A stretch of 10,290 nt of DNA from assembly GCF_937881195.1 (NCBI RefSeq), contig NZ_CALGFC010000009.1, positions 1-10,290 on the forward strand, read 5' to 3'. The notes beneath the pieces are model-generated. The model saw only the letters and a list, made by a program, of their open reading frames with translations. It made no database searches and was not told the origin of the DNA. The position numbers were made by a program, and so were the translations under genes. This DNA comes from an uncultured Methanobrevibacter sp. GTDB lineage: Archaea > Methanobacteriota > Methanobacteria > Methanobacteriales > Methanobacteriaceae. Each line of letters opens with the position of its first letter. The stretch's first letter is position 1. Below, in pieces: positions 1-6,379 of this stretch.

Positions 1-80
1 ACTACAATAATACTATAATATAACTACAATAATACTATAATATAACTACAATAATTACTATAATTACTATAATTACTAAA
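1..80. repeat. AT-rich short tandem repeat at window edge
   Basis: Two perfect 22-base units (1-22 and 23-44) begin with ACTACAATAAT. A third, diverged unit starts at 45 and breaks down into shorter TACTATAAT-type units up to about 80. The array begins at the window edge and so may extend further left. It lies downstream of the fumarase stop codon. An A7 run at 107-113 gives an oligo-T stretch on the minus strand, which could serve as that gene's terminator, although it is 75 bases past the stop. Confidence 0.7.
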
Positions 81-188
81 TTAATTAATATAATAATTAC
101 TATAATAAAAAAATATTATCATCAATAATATTAATAATTATACTTATTCTTCACATATTATTTTATGTATAAATTAAATTTTATTTAA

Positions 189-1046
189 TTATTCAATGAA
201 AATAGTATCTAATCTTGGTTCAACAAAACAACATGGGCGAATAGCTAATATTCTAACACCACTTGCTCTTTGAGGACCAATATTTACAAATGATCCAAGT
301 AAAGTTGTATTTCCACCTAACCCCATTGGACCAATATTTGTTTTATTAAGTTTTTTAGTTATATAATTTTCAGTTTCTGATTGATAATCTAAATTACCAT
401 AAACCATAGATTTTATCATCAAAGAATTAGCTTCATAATGTGTTCTTCCAATACCAATAGCAGGTATTGAAGGAGTACATCCTAAAAGATTTAAATTACT
501 CTTAAGTATATCCACAGCTACATTTAAAACCTCTTTATAATCTCGTTTATGAAAAACTCGATATGTTTTAGCTCTTATTTCAGGACCTCCCCCTAATAAT
601 AACAAATTTATTTTTATTTTTCCATACAAATCTTCATTATCAGATTTTTCAATTATAAATGATGGAGGGATTACCATATCGCTTTCCCCATAAAGACCTT
701 TAGATTGCTCAATCCGCTCCAAATCATCACCTTTAACAGCCATTGGCCTACCAGGAAGATTTTTAAGCCCATTTTCTATCCCTTTCTTAATTTCATCCAA
801 TAAATCTGAAGATATTGATGTATTTTCACCTAACTCAATAAAAATATGTGGAATTCCAGTATCATCACAAAGAGGAAGTTTTTGTTTATTTGCAATTTCT
901 GCATTTTTAAGCATAAGTTCTAATGCCCATGCTGCATTTTCACTAGTTTCTTGACTTAAAGCCCTCTTAAAGGCATTTATCCTATTTTCAGGATATGAAG
1001 TACTAGCTTTAATTAATCCTTTTTCTATTTTTGATGATAAATCCAT
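189..1046 (-). CDS. fumA: Fumarate hydratase (class I), alpha subunit
   Basis: Class I fumarases reversibly hydrate fumarate to L-malate with an oxygen-sensitive [4Fe-4S] cluster. In archaea the enzyme is split, and this 285-residue protein has the length of the alpha (catalytic N-terminal) subunit. Visible family motifs are LCDDTG (residues 59-64, cluster Cys60), LLLGGGPE (149-155), GCTPSIPAIGIGR (189-201, Cys190) and GPMGLGGNTT (239-248). Near the end is RPCCFVEPR, which would supply the third cluster cysteine (272 or 273) where relatives have a CWxxR segment. In methanogens the enzyme belongs to the partial reductive TCA branch, oxaloacetate to succinate. The ATG at 1046 is the only good start. 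There is no clear SD, and an AT-rich TTTATAAAT lies about 20 bases upstream. No beta-subunit gene is present in the window. A related tartrate or mesaconate hydratase alpha subunit cannot be excluded by sequence inspection. Confidence 0.9.
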   Translation of the reverse strand: MDLSSKIEKGLIKASTSYPENRINAFKRALSQETSENAAWALELMLKNAEIANKQKLPLCDDTGIPHIFIELGENTSISSDLLDEIKKGIENGLKNLPGRPMAVKGDDLERIEQSKGLYGESDMVIPPSFIIEKSDNEDLYGKIKINLLLLGGGPEIRAKTYRVFHKRDYKEVLNVAVDILKSNLNLLGCTPSIPAIGIGRTHYEANSLMIKSMVYGNLDYQSETENYITKKLNKTNIGPMGLGGNTTLLGSFVNIGPQRASGVRILAIRPCCFVEPRLDTIFIE

Positions 1047-1370
1047 AGTATCATTTCAAATTTATAAATATTTCAAAATATTGTTAGAAATTAATTTAAA
1101 AATTAAATTTTCACTTTTATCTTTTTTAATTCCATAAATGAATTTAAGTCAAATTATTTTAATAAGCTATTGTCAAAAATAACATTTTTATTTATTTTAA
1201 TCTTTTCAATTATTTTTAAGGACCTAAAAAGAGAATATAATAAAATATCTTTTAATAATATTGTAATAATTATAAATATTTAAATTTTTCTAATGAATAA
1301 AAAATAATATTTAATGAAAAATATTATTATAATTTGATTTATAAATCCTGTACAAAAAATTAAAAAGAGT

Positions 1371-1451
1371 GAGTTTTTAAGGCCTCTTATTTAAAAAAAA
1401 CTCGAGGCGAATCATATTTTTTGTTTATTAAAAAATAAATTATAAGAGGCC
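1371..1451. repeat. Inverted repeats with alternative pairings
   Basis: GGCCTCTTAT at 1381-1390 is matched perfectly by its reverse complement at 1442-1451, giving a 10-bp stem around a 51-base loop. A competing 8-bp hairpin pairs GAGTTTTT (1371-1378) with AAAAACTC (1396-1403), and GCCTC (1382-1386) can also pair with GAGGC (1404-1408). These pairings exclude one another, as in attenuator-like RNAs, but no switch has been shown. The surroundings are otherwise almost pure A+T, which makes the G+C-containing stems stand out. Confidence 0.45.
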
Positions 1452-1602
1452 CTAAAACATTGACCACACTCCAATTTTTAGGTTAAATTTAGGCCCTCTA
1501 AAAATGAAAATATTAAAACATAGTTATTATCAAAAATGAATTTCAGGGGTTTTAATAGAGAGCCTAAAAATAAAACCCATATTAATAAACTATTGATTAG
1601 TA

Positions 1603-1683
1603 GCGAATAATCACTATTAATCTATACATTAATATGTGAGTAATCACTATTAATCTATACATTAATATGTGAGTAATCACTAT
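1603..1683. repeat. 33-bp tandem repeat, about 2.5 copies
   Basis: Copies lie at 1603-1635, 1636-1668 and a partial one at 1669-1683. Copies 1 and 2 differ only in the first bases (GCGAATAATCAC versus GTGAGTAATCAC). The start of the unit, GTGAGTAATCAC, has 4-bp inverted arms GTGA/TCAC. No function is apparent; the spacing resembles iteron or operator arrays but also simple slippage. Confidence 0.8.
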
Positions 1684-1721
1684 ATAAAACTTTCTATATA
1701 ATATAAAACTTTCTATATAAT
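1684..1721. repeat. 19-bp tandem repeat, two copies
   Basis: Two identical 19-base units (1684-1702 and 1703-1721), each beginning ATAAAACTTTCTATA, follow directly on the 33-bp array. Nothing coding is attached to them. Confidence 0.75.
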
Positions 1722-1787
1722 ATTAAAAATTCTATTTTAATAATTTAATAATTTTAATAATCAGTTATTTTAATTATTAATATAATA

Positions 1788-1834
1788 ATTAAATCAAAAA
1801 ATAATTAGCTTTATATTAAATCAAAAAATAATTA
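1788..1834 (-). terminator. Duplicated oligo-T element, probable terminator
   Basis: The same 20-base element occurs at 1788-1807 and 1815-1834. Read on the minus strand it gives ATTTTTTGATTTAAT twice, starting within a few bases of the stop codon of the 1838-2710 gene. Archaeal transcription ends on U-tracts without needing a hairpin, so two T6 tracts here would fit a tandem terminator. The role is inferred from position. Confidence 0.4.
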
Positions 1835-1837
1835 ATT

Positions 1838-2710
1838 TTATTTAGATTCAATAGCTTCAGGGTAATATCTTTCAATCATGTTTTTAACTAAAATAACTTG
1901 ATTAATTCGTTCCTTAGCTTCTTTTGAAGTAGTATCCCAATTATGACTTTTAGCTACTGAACCTCCTGTTTTTAAATATACAGGAGCAGCTACTTTGATT
2001 ATTTTTGGAACTTCATAATGACGTATAAAACCACCAGTAGATTTTGGATTTTCTGTATGAATATCAATAGGTATATTAATTGCTTCCCTAATACTTGCAA
2101 TCATTGGAATAGACAAATCACGAACAGGATTGAAAGAATTTAAGCCAATACTTTCAAATAATTTTGCAGAAGCAGGATTTCCAGCACCTGCATGAGCAGA
2201 AAGCTTAAATTTAACATCTTTAGCTATTTCCCCTTTTTCTCTCATTTTAGCTAAAGCCCAAAGTAATCCTTCATCATAAAGAACTATGCCTCTAACTCCC
2301 AAGTCTAATGCTCTTTTAACATCTTCAATTGCATAAACTAAATTATCATAACCTCGAAGACGATATCCAATCCTTGAGCCTTCTTTAGTTTGAGCTGTGG
2401 CACTAGTATCATATACAGCACGAGGCCCTACACTTAAAAAAAGATCTAATTTATTATGTTTAGACAATTTAACCATTTCTTCAATTTCTTCATCAGTCAA
2501 AAACATGATCCCTTTTGTTTGAGTTACTCTATGAATTTTAACATCTTTTTCTTCAAAAGCAGAAATTAAAGAATTTAAAGTTGAAGGTTTCTGAATACCT
2601 GGAACTTCAAACTTATATTGACTACCATCAGAAAACCTTTTTTTTGAATAATAATTAGAATCAACCTCATTAATGCCAATTTTTTTAAGAGAAGATTTTG
2701 TTTCTTTCAT
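1838..2710 (-). CDS. U32 peptidase-like TIM-barrel protein, cysteine-free
   Basis: The protein has alternating strand-helix units typical of a TIM barrel, and conserved-looking blocks that I recognise from proteins annotated as U32 family peptidases: LFLSVGPRAVYDTS, GVRGIVLYDEG, SAHAGAGNPASAKLFE, NPVRDLSIPMIASIR, NIPIDIHTE, GGFIRHYEVP and APVYLKTGG. It contains no cysteine, so it lacks the Fe-S motif of the RlhA/TrhP/UbiU branch of U32 proteins and must work differently, if it is an enzyme. The frame is open to a TTG at 2722, but I prefer the ATG at 2710 (290 residues) because the TTG has no SD. The gene stands alone with about 245 bases before it. Catalytic role and substrate are unknown; peptidase activity should not be assumed from the family name. 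Confidence 0.8.
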   Translation of the reverse strand: MKETKSSLKKIGINEVDSNYYSKKRFSDGSQYKFEVPGIQKPSTLNSLISAFEEKDVKIHRVTQTKGIMFLTDEEIEEMVKLSKHNKLDLFLSVGPRAVYDTSATAQTKEGSRIGYRLRGYDNLVYAIEDVKRALDLGVRGIVLYDEGLLWALAKMREKGEIAKDVKFKLSAHAGAGNPASAKLFESIGLNSFNPVRDLSIPMIASIREAINIPIDIHTENPKSTGGFIRHYEVPKIIKVAAPVYLKTGGSVAKSHNWDTTSKEAKERINQVILVKNMIERYYPEAIESK

Positions 2711-2737
2711 TTTTACAGCCAAGATATTTTATAATAT

Positions 2738-2746
2738 TATAAAAAT
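2738..2746 (-). promoter_or_regulatory. Candidate TATA box for the U32-like gene
   Basis: TTTTTATAA on the minus strand lies 28-36 bases before the ATG at 2710, a workable place for an archaeal TATA box with a very short or absent leader. The whole spacer 2711-2956 is A+T, so chance matches are likely; the rest of it shows only short AT repeats. Confidence 0.25.
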
Positions 2747-2956
2747 TATACAAATTTCTTAATAATTCATTAAAATCATATTACTTTATAACCTATATTA
2801 TTTTATAATATATATTATGTTATATCCCATATTATGTTATAAATTATTTATAATGAAATATATTATATTTGTTTAAATTAAATTATATATTGTACTAAAA
2901 TGTTGTAAAAAATTTAATGGAATAATTATATTATTAAAATCATATTTTAACTAATT

Positions 2957-3874
2957 TTAAGATGTTTTAAGCTCTTGACAAGTAGGACAATAATAGATAG
3001 TTCCTCCTAAGTAAGATTCTTTAATAATTTTATCTCCACACAGAGTACAAGGATTTTTAAATGTTTTAGAAGATAATATTACTTCATAGCCCCCATACTC
3101 TCCAAAAAGTGTTTTTTCAGTATTTCTACCACCATTATCAGTCATTTCAAATAATGTTCTTTTTATACTATTAAATAAATTTATTTTGTCTTCTTTAGAT
3201 AATTTTTTGAGTTTACTTTTAGGATTTATCTTTGCATTAAATAATATATCTTGTAAAGTACCATTTCCTAAACCAGGAATACGCTGTTTTGTAGCTAAAA
3301 AAGATTTAACTGATGAAATAGGTCTAACTTCAGAGATTAAATTTTCAAAATATTCAAAATCAAAATTGTCTGATAAAGGAGAAGGTTTATTAACCGCAAT
3401 ATCAAAATATTCATTTTTATAATTATTAGCTAAACTAACATGTAATTGAGCATACATACGAGCAGAGCATACAATTGCTGTAGAATCTTCAAATTTTATT
3501 AATAATTGGTTTTTTTCAGGAATTTCTTCTCCATCAATATACTTAATAAGTGTATCTTCCCCTAAAACAATAATCATTTCCTCATCGGTAAATTTATTTC
3601 TATTTTCAAGAGAATTTAAATTATTATCAGAATATTTATTGAAATCATTTTTAATTTTAGACTCCTCAACAGAAGAAATGCTAATCTGACCACCATAAGC
3701 ATTAGCTCCCCCAATAATTTTTCCCTTAAGAAGGTCATTATATCCCTTGGAATCATTGTAAAAAAATGCAAATTTATGAGGATGAGTGTTAGTAATAACA
3801 CTTACTATCTTCTTTCCTTTAATTGTTTTATTTAATTGATTTGCAATAGTATTGCTCTCTGGAATCTCAATCAT
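2957..3874 (-). CDS. Fpg/Nei-family DNA glycosylase-like protein, catalytic proline absent
   Basis: The architecture is that of formamidopyrimidine-DNA glycosylase/endonuclease VIII: an N-terminal beta domain, a helix-two-turn-helix with GLGNGTLQDILFNAKINPK (201-219), and a C-terminal zinc finger C276-x2-C279 ... C296-x2-C299 (CTLC, CPTC). Classical members start PE after Met removal, with Pro as the nucleophile. Here the start is MIEIPE, so Ile replaces that Pro while Glu3 is kept. The usual zinc-finger Arg and the beta-domain Lys are also not evident. I recall bacterial proteins annotated as endonuclease VIII with the same MIEIPE start and HPHKFAF segment, which would make this a subfamily trait. 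Residues about 68-100 look like a low-complexity insertion. The ATG at 3874 has AAGGGT about 7 bases upstream. Function could be DNA binding or repair by a different chemistry; gene transfer from Bacteria is plausible but inferred. Confidence 0.85.
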   Translation of the reverse strand: MIEIPESNTIANQLNKTIKGKKIVSVITNTHPHKFAFFYNDSKGYNDLLKGKIIGGANAYGGQISISSVEESKIKNDFNKYSDNNLNSLENRNKFTDEEMIIVLGEDTLIKYIDGEEIPEKNQLLIKFEDSTAIVCSARMYAQLHVSLANNYKNEYFDIAVNKPSPLSDNFDFEYFENLISEVRPISSVKSFLATKQRIPGLGNGTLQDILFNAKINPKSKLKKLSKEDKINLFNSIKRTLFEMTDNGGRNTEKTLFGEYGGYEVILSSKTFKNPCTLCGDKIIKESYLGGTIYYCPTCQELKTS

Positions 3875-3920
3875 GAGTAAACCCTTTAAAAATTTATTAT
3901 AATTATTATAATTATCATGA

Positions 3921-3944
3921 TTATTTTAATAATTATTAAAATAA
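3921..3944. repeat. Perfect 24-bp palindrome
   Basis: Bases 3921-3944 read the same on both strands (arms TTATTTTAATAA / TTATTAAAATAA). It lies 47 bases upstream of the Fpg/Nei-like start, where a dimeric regulator could bind, but it is pure A+T in a pure A+T spacer. The whole spacer 3875-4157 has no gene. Confidence 0.45.
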
Positions 3945-4040
3945 CCATTATTAAGATATTATAATTCGGATATTATAATCATAATATTATTCTTATAATT
4001 ATTAAAAAATTTATTATTATAATTATTATATATTAATTAT

Positions 4041-4080
4041 AACTATTATTATAAGCATTAAACTATTATTATAAGCATTA
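4041..4080. repeat. 20-bp tandem duplication
   Basis: Bases 4041-4060 and 4061-4080 are identical 20-mers beginning AACTATTATTATAAG. They lie in the AT spacer downstream of the MmgE/PrpD stop codon. No function is suggested. Confidence 0.75.
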
Positions 4081-4157
4081 TTATAACTATTATATTACTT
4101 ATCTATTTTTATTTCAATTATGAAATACAAATTAATCTTTAATAAACATTTAAATTA

Positions 4158-5525
4158 TTAATTAATTTTTTTCATGAAATCAACAATGTTCAAAAATTCT
4201 AAATAATCAATATTCTTTAAATTATCTAAATTAAAGTTAGGATTCAAAGATTCAAATTTTTTTAAAATATCCTCTTTAGAAAAAGGATTTTCAGCTTCGC
4301 CCTTTGGAAGCATTACAGAATTTTCATAATTCCCCTTAAAAGTTTTAATTATAATTTTTGAAGGCCTAAAATTAGGAGTCAGTTTATTAAATTCTTCAGA
4401 TTCTTCGATTTTTATTAATTTCAAAATTTTTTCTAATTTAGGTTCATTTAAATTAAATTTATCTCTATTAATTTCATTTTCATCAAAAAAATGAAAGGCT
4501 ACTGCATATGGCAAACTTTGTTTAATGTCCTCTTTATTTTTTGGATTGAAATTATTATGATTACTTGCAATTTTATAGGTTATTATAGATATTTCATCAA
4601 TATCATCAATATTTAAATCATTATTATCCTTAATATTCACAATACTATCTATTGAAGAATGTAAATGTCTACAAAAAGGGTATTTTTTAAGATAAACTTC
4701 ATTAATATGAAATTTTCCTATTGATTTATTTAAATAATCATTTAAATAATTTTTAGTGTTATTTATGCCAATATCTTCCAATAAAAAGAAAGACATAGCT
4801 TTCAAAAAGCCCTCATTACCATCCATAATAGATTCAGCTCCAGTGAATCCGTTTTTAGCTAGATAAGCAGATAAAATACCATTAGAAACAGACTTGCCTA
4901 AATGAAGTTGTTTTCCCATTGTCCCCATGTGATCAGACTCAAGAAGTCCAGAACTTTGAGTTCCACAAAGTCCCAAAGCATTTATAGTCCTTTTTAAATC
5001 CAAATTGAGTAGTTTAGATGTGACTGCTCCTGCTGAAAATGTCCCAATAGTTCCACTTGTATGAAATCCTTGATTTCTATGATACGGATTGACTAATTTT
5101 CCAAGAACAATTGCTACTTCATATCCACATATTACTGATTCTAAAAATTTTTTACCATCAACATTATTTGCTTCAGCTACAGCTAAAGCTGATGAAAATA
5201 CAGTAGCTCCAGGATGTAATTGTGCAAATCTATGACCATCATCTAAATCGAGTGCATGAGCAGAAATGCCATTAATAAATCCTGCAATAAGGATATTAGA
5301 ATGACCATTACCAATGATAGAAGACTTTTGATTTTTTAAATTATCATTAAACCCAAAAAGTTCATCAATAGATTTTAAAGCTATTTGAACACTTTCTTCA
5401 AGAAAACCCCTATTAGCCACTCCTAAAAAATCTAAAAGGCATAATTTAGCTTTTTCAATTGTTGTTTTAGGAATTTTATCATAATCTAAATTTACAATAA
5501 ATTTAGATAGTTCTTTTATAATCAT
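4158..5525 (-). CDS. MmgE/PrpD family protein
   Basis: Members include 2-methylcitrate dehydratase, cis-aconitate decarboxylase and iminodisuccinate epimerase; all are cofactor-independent and act on polycarboxylates. The 455 residues match the usual length. Residues about 5-245 form the helical domain, with the core motif SAHALDLDDGHRFAQLHPG (88-106) and GYEVAIVLG ... GFHTSGTIG (134-161), followed by MGKQLHLGK (203-211). The smaller alpha/beta lid has LKKYPFCRHLHSS (279-291). Candidate active-site residues are Asp93/Asp96, His98, His104, His155, Lys205 or Lys211, Lys281 and His287/289. All family landmarks are present, so it should be active. The ATG at 5525 has only a weak SD-like GATGA. 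The gene stands alone; no methylcitrate synthase or lyase is nearby, so a propionate cycle is not supported and the substrate remains open. Confidence 0.88.
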   Translation of the reverse strand: MIIKELSKFIVNLDYDKIPKTTIEKAKLCLLDFLGVANRGFLEESVQIALKSIDELFGFNDNLKNQKSSIIGNGHSNILIAGFINGISAHALDLDDGHRFAQLHPGATVFSSALAVAEANNVDGKKFLESVICGYEVAIVLGKLVNPYHRNQGFHTSGTIGTFSAGAVTSKLLNLDLKRTINALGLCGTQSSGLLESDHMGTMGKQLHLGKSVSNGILSAYLAKNGFTGAESIMDGNEGFLKAMSFFLLEDIGINNTKNYLNDYLNKSIGKFHINEVYLKKYPFCRHLHSSIDSIVNIKDNNDLNIDDIDEISIITYKIASNHNNFNPKNKEDIKQSLPYAVAFHFFDENEINRDKFNLNEPKLEKILKLIKIEESEEFNKLTPNFRPSKIIIKTFKGNYENSVMLPKGEAENPFSKEDILKKFESLNPNFNLDNLKNIDYLEFLNIVDFMKKIN

Positions 5526-5760
5526 ACATAAAATTCATCATTATTTCAAACAAAAACTAATTAAAATATAAGTGATTATCTTAATAAATATTATGCGAAA
5601 TTAGTTATTATTATATATTGGTTAAAAAATTATTTTTCATCACTTTTAGAAAAAATACAAATAGAAATATGTTAAACAATACTAATAAATTTTACTTCTT
5701 TTATATACTACAAAAATAAAAATTAGTTTTAATATATACAAATAATTAATTCAACTGTCC

Positions 5761-5839
5761 AGTATTTCCGTACACTTGAAAAATAGCTTATAAAGTAAAT
5801 ATAAAAAATATATAAAAAATAGTATTTACACTTGAAAAA
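5761..5839. repeat. Direct repeat AGTATTT...TACACTTGAAAAA, two copies
   Basis: AGTATTTCCGTACACTTGAA begins at 5761 and AGTATTTACACTTGAAAAA at 5821. The second lacks three bases; both contain TACACTTGAAAAA (5771-5783 and 5827-5839). The core TACACTTG is the reverse complement of CAAGTGTA, found in the iterons at 6890-6943 on the other side of the DUF4258/DUF2283 pair. Confidence 0.6.
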
Positions 5840-5845
5840 ACACTA

Positions 5846-5859
5846 CTTGCAGCTGCAAG
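5846..5859. repeat. Perfect 14-bp palindrome CTTGCAGCTGCAAG
   Basis: CTTGCAGCTGCAAG is fully self-complementary and unusually G+C-rich for this spacer. It sits 7 bases after the second TACACTTGAAAAA repeat. A protein-binding site is more likely than a hairpin, since a hairpin would leave no loop. The binding protein is unknown. Confidence 0.5.
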
Positions 5860-5944
5860 AGTAATAATCTCAAATGAAAAAAATAAAATAAAATTGTATT
5901 AAATATAATGGTAAAATTAATTTAATATTTAATTAATTAAACAG

Positions 5945-5983
5945 AAAAAATAAATCCCAAATAAAAGAAAAAAAACTAAAAAA
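5945..5983 (-). terminator. U-rich archaeal terminator after the DUF2283 gene
   Basis: Read on the minus strand, the sequence just past the stop codon contains T6 (5983-5978), then T8 (5975-5968), then further T-rich sequence ending in a T6 at 5950-5945. Successive U-tracts of this kind are the known intrinsic termination signal in archaea, and the position 16-54 bases after the stop fits the end of the DUF4258-DUF2283 transcript. Confidence 0.6.
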
Positions 5984-5998
5984 GAGAATATATAATAA

Positions 5999-6379
5999 TT
6001 AAACACTAGCTAAATCTTTTTTCATAGCTGGTGCATGAATATTATTGATTGCAGAAGAATCCATAGTTTTAATATCTCTAGAATTATGAATTACAACCTT
6101 TACTTCAACTTCTAAAGAGATAAGTTCATCAGTTATACAAATACTCATTCTCACAGGCCCTCTATTACTCAAATATTGTTTATCAGGAACATCAAAAATT
6201 TTAGAAGCATCTAATATCTCGAGAGCAACAGGAACATCATTTTTATCAAAGTCCAAAATAATTCCTTCTTCAAGTTCAACAGATTCTTTGTACTCATAAT
6301 CATCTTTAACTCTAATTCCAAAAACATCAAAATGATAATCATACATGGACTCTATATCTATACTTTTATTGGGTTTCAC
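5999..6379 (-). CDS. DUF2283 family protein, probable antitoxin partner
   Basis: Residues about 12-66 match the DUF2283 pattern: YDYHFDVFGIRV (13-24), then SVELEEGIILDFDKNDVPVALEILDASK (33-60), the hallmark acidic strand pair with E-I-LDAS. The remaining 60 residues (MSICITDELISLEVEVKVVI) look like an extra beta-rich extension, since DUF2283 domains themselves are only about 60-70 residues. I chose GTG at 6379 (126 residues) because a perfect AGGAGGT lies 9 bases upstream; the frame stays open to a TTG at 6424 without such a site. The start overlaps the end of the upstream gene by 14 bases, implying translational coupling. DUF2283 proteins often sit beside DUF4258 or other RelE-like toxins and are proposed antitoxins. 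That role here is inferred from the arrangement. Confidence 0.8.
   Translation of the reverse strand: MKPNKSIDIESMYDYHFDVFGIRVKDDYEYKESVELEEGIILDFDKNDVPVALEILDASKIFDVPDKQYLSNRGPVRMSICITDELISLEVEVKVVIHNSRDIKTMDSSAINNIHAPAMKKDLASV

Larger units (their letters stand above)
1047..1837. other. Long non-coding spacer with several repeat families
   Basis: These 790 bases between the fumarase start and the stop of the U32-like gene hold no credible ORF on either strand. From left to right I see plain A+T (1047-1210), a patch with local G+C richer than its surroundings (about 1340-1600) containing inverted repeats and GGCCT-type motifs, a 33-base tandem repeat (1603-1683), a 19-base tandem repeat (1684-1721), and a duplicated oligo-T element next to the upstream gene's stop (1788-1834). 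It may hold a small RNA or simply accumulated repeats. Confidence 0.6.
5526..5998. other. Non-coding spacer before the MmgE/PrpD gene
   Basis: The 473 bases hold no ORF longer than about 16 codons. From 5526 to 5755 I see only A+T-rich sequence, expected to contain the MmgE/PrpD promoter. From 5759 to 5860 there is a distinct patch with a direct repeat and a GC-bearing palindrome (separate entries). The right end carries the terminator of the DUF2283 gene. Confidence 0.6.

Noticed and set aside
1..80. Replication-origin iterons
   Set aside because: The repeats are pure low-complexity AT sequence with no ORB-like motif and no cdc6/orc gene in the window.
1603..1683. CRISPR array
   Set aside because: The 33-bp units are directly adjacent with no unique spacers between them, and no cas gene is present.
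3186..3422. Plus-strand ORF of 78 codons
   Set aside because: It lies wholly inside the Fpg/Nei-like gene on the other strand, which has a clear family match; the product has no recognisable feature.
3616..3801. Minus-strand ORF of 61 codons, leucine-rich
   Set aside because: An out-of-frame reading within the same Fpg/Nei-like gene; the hydrophobic look comes from AT-rich codons read in another frame.
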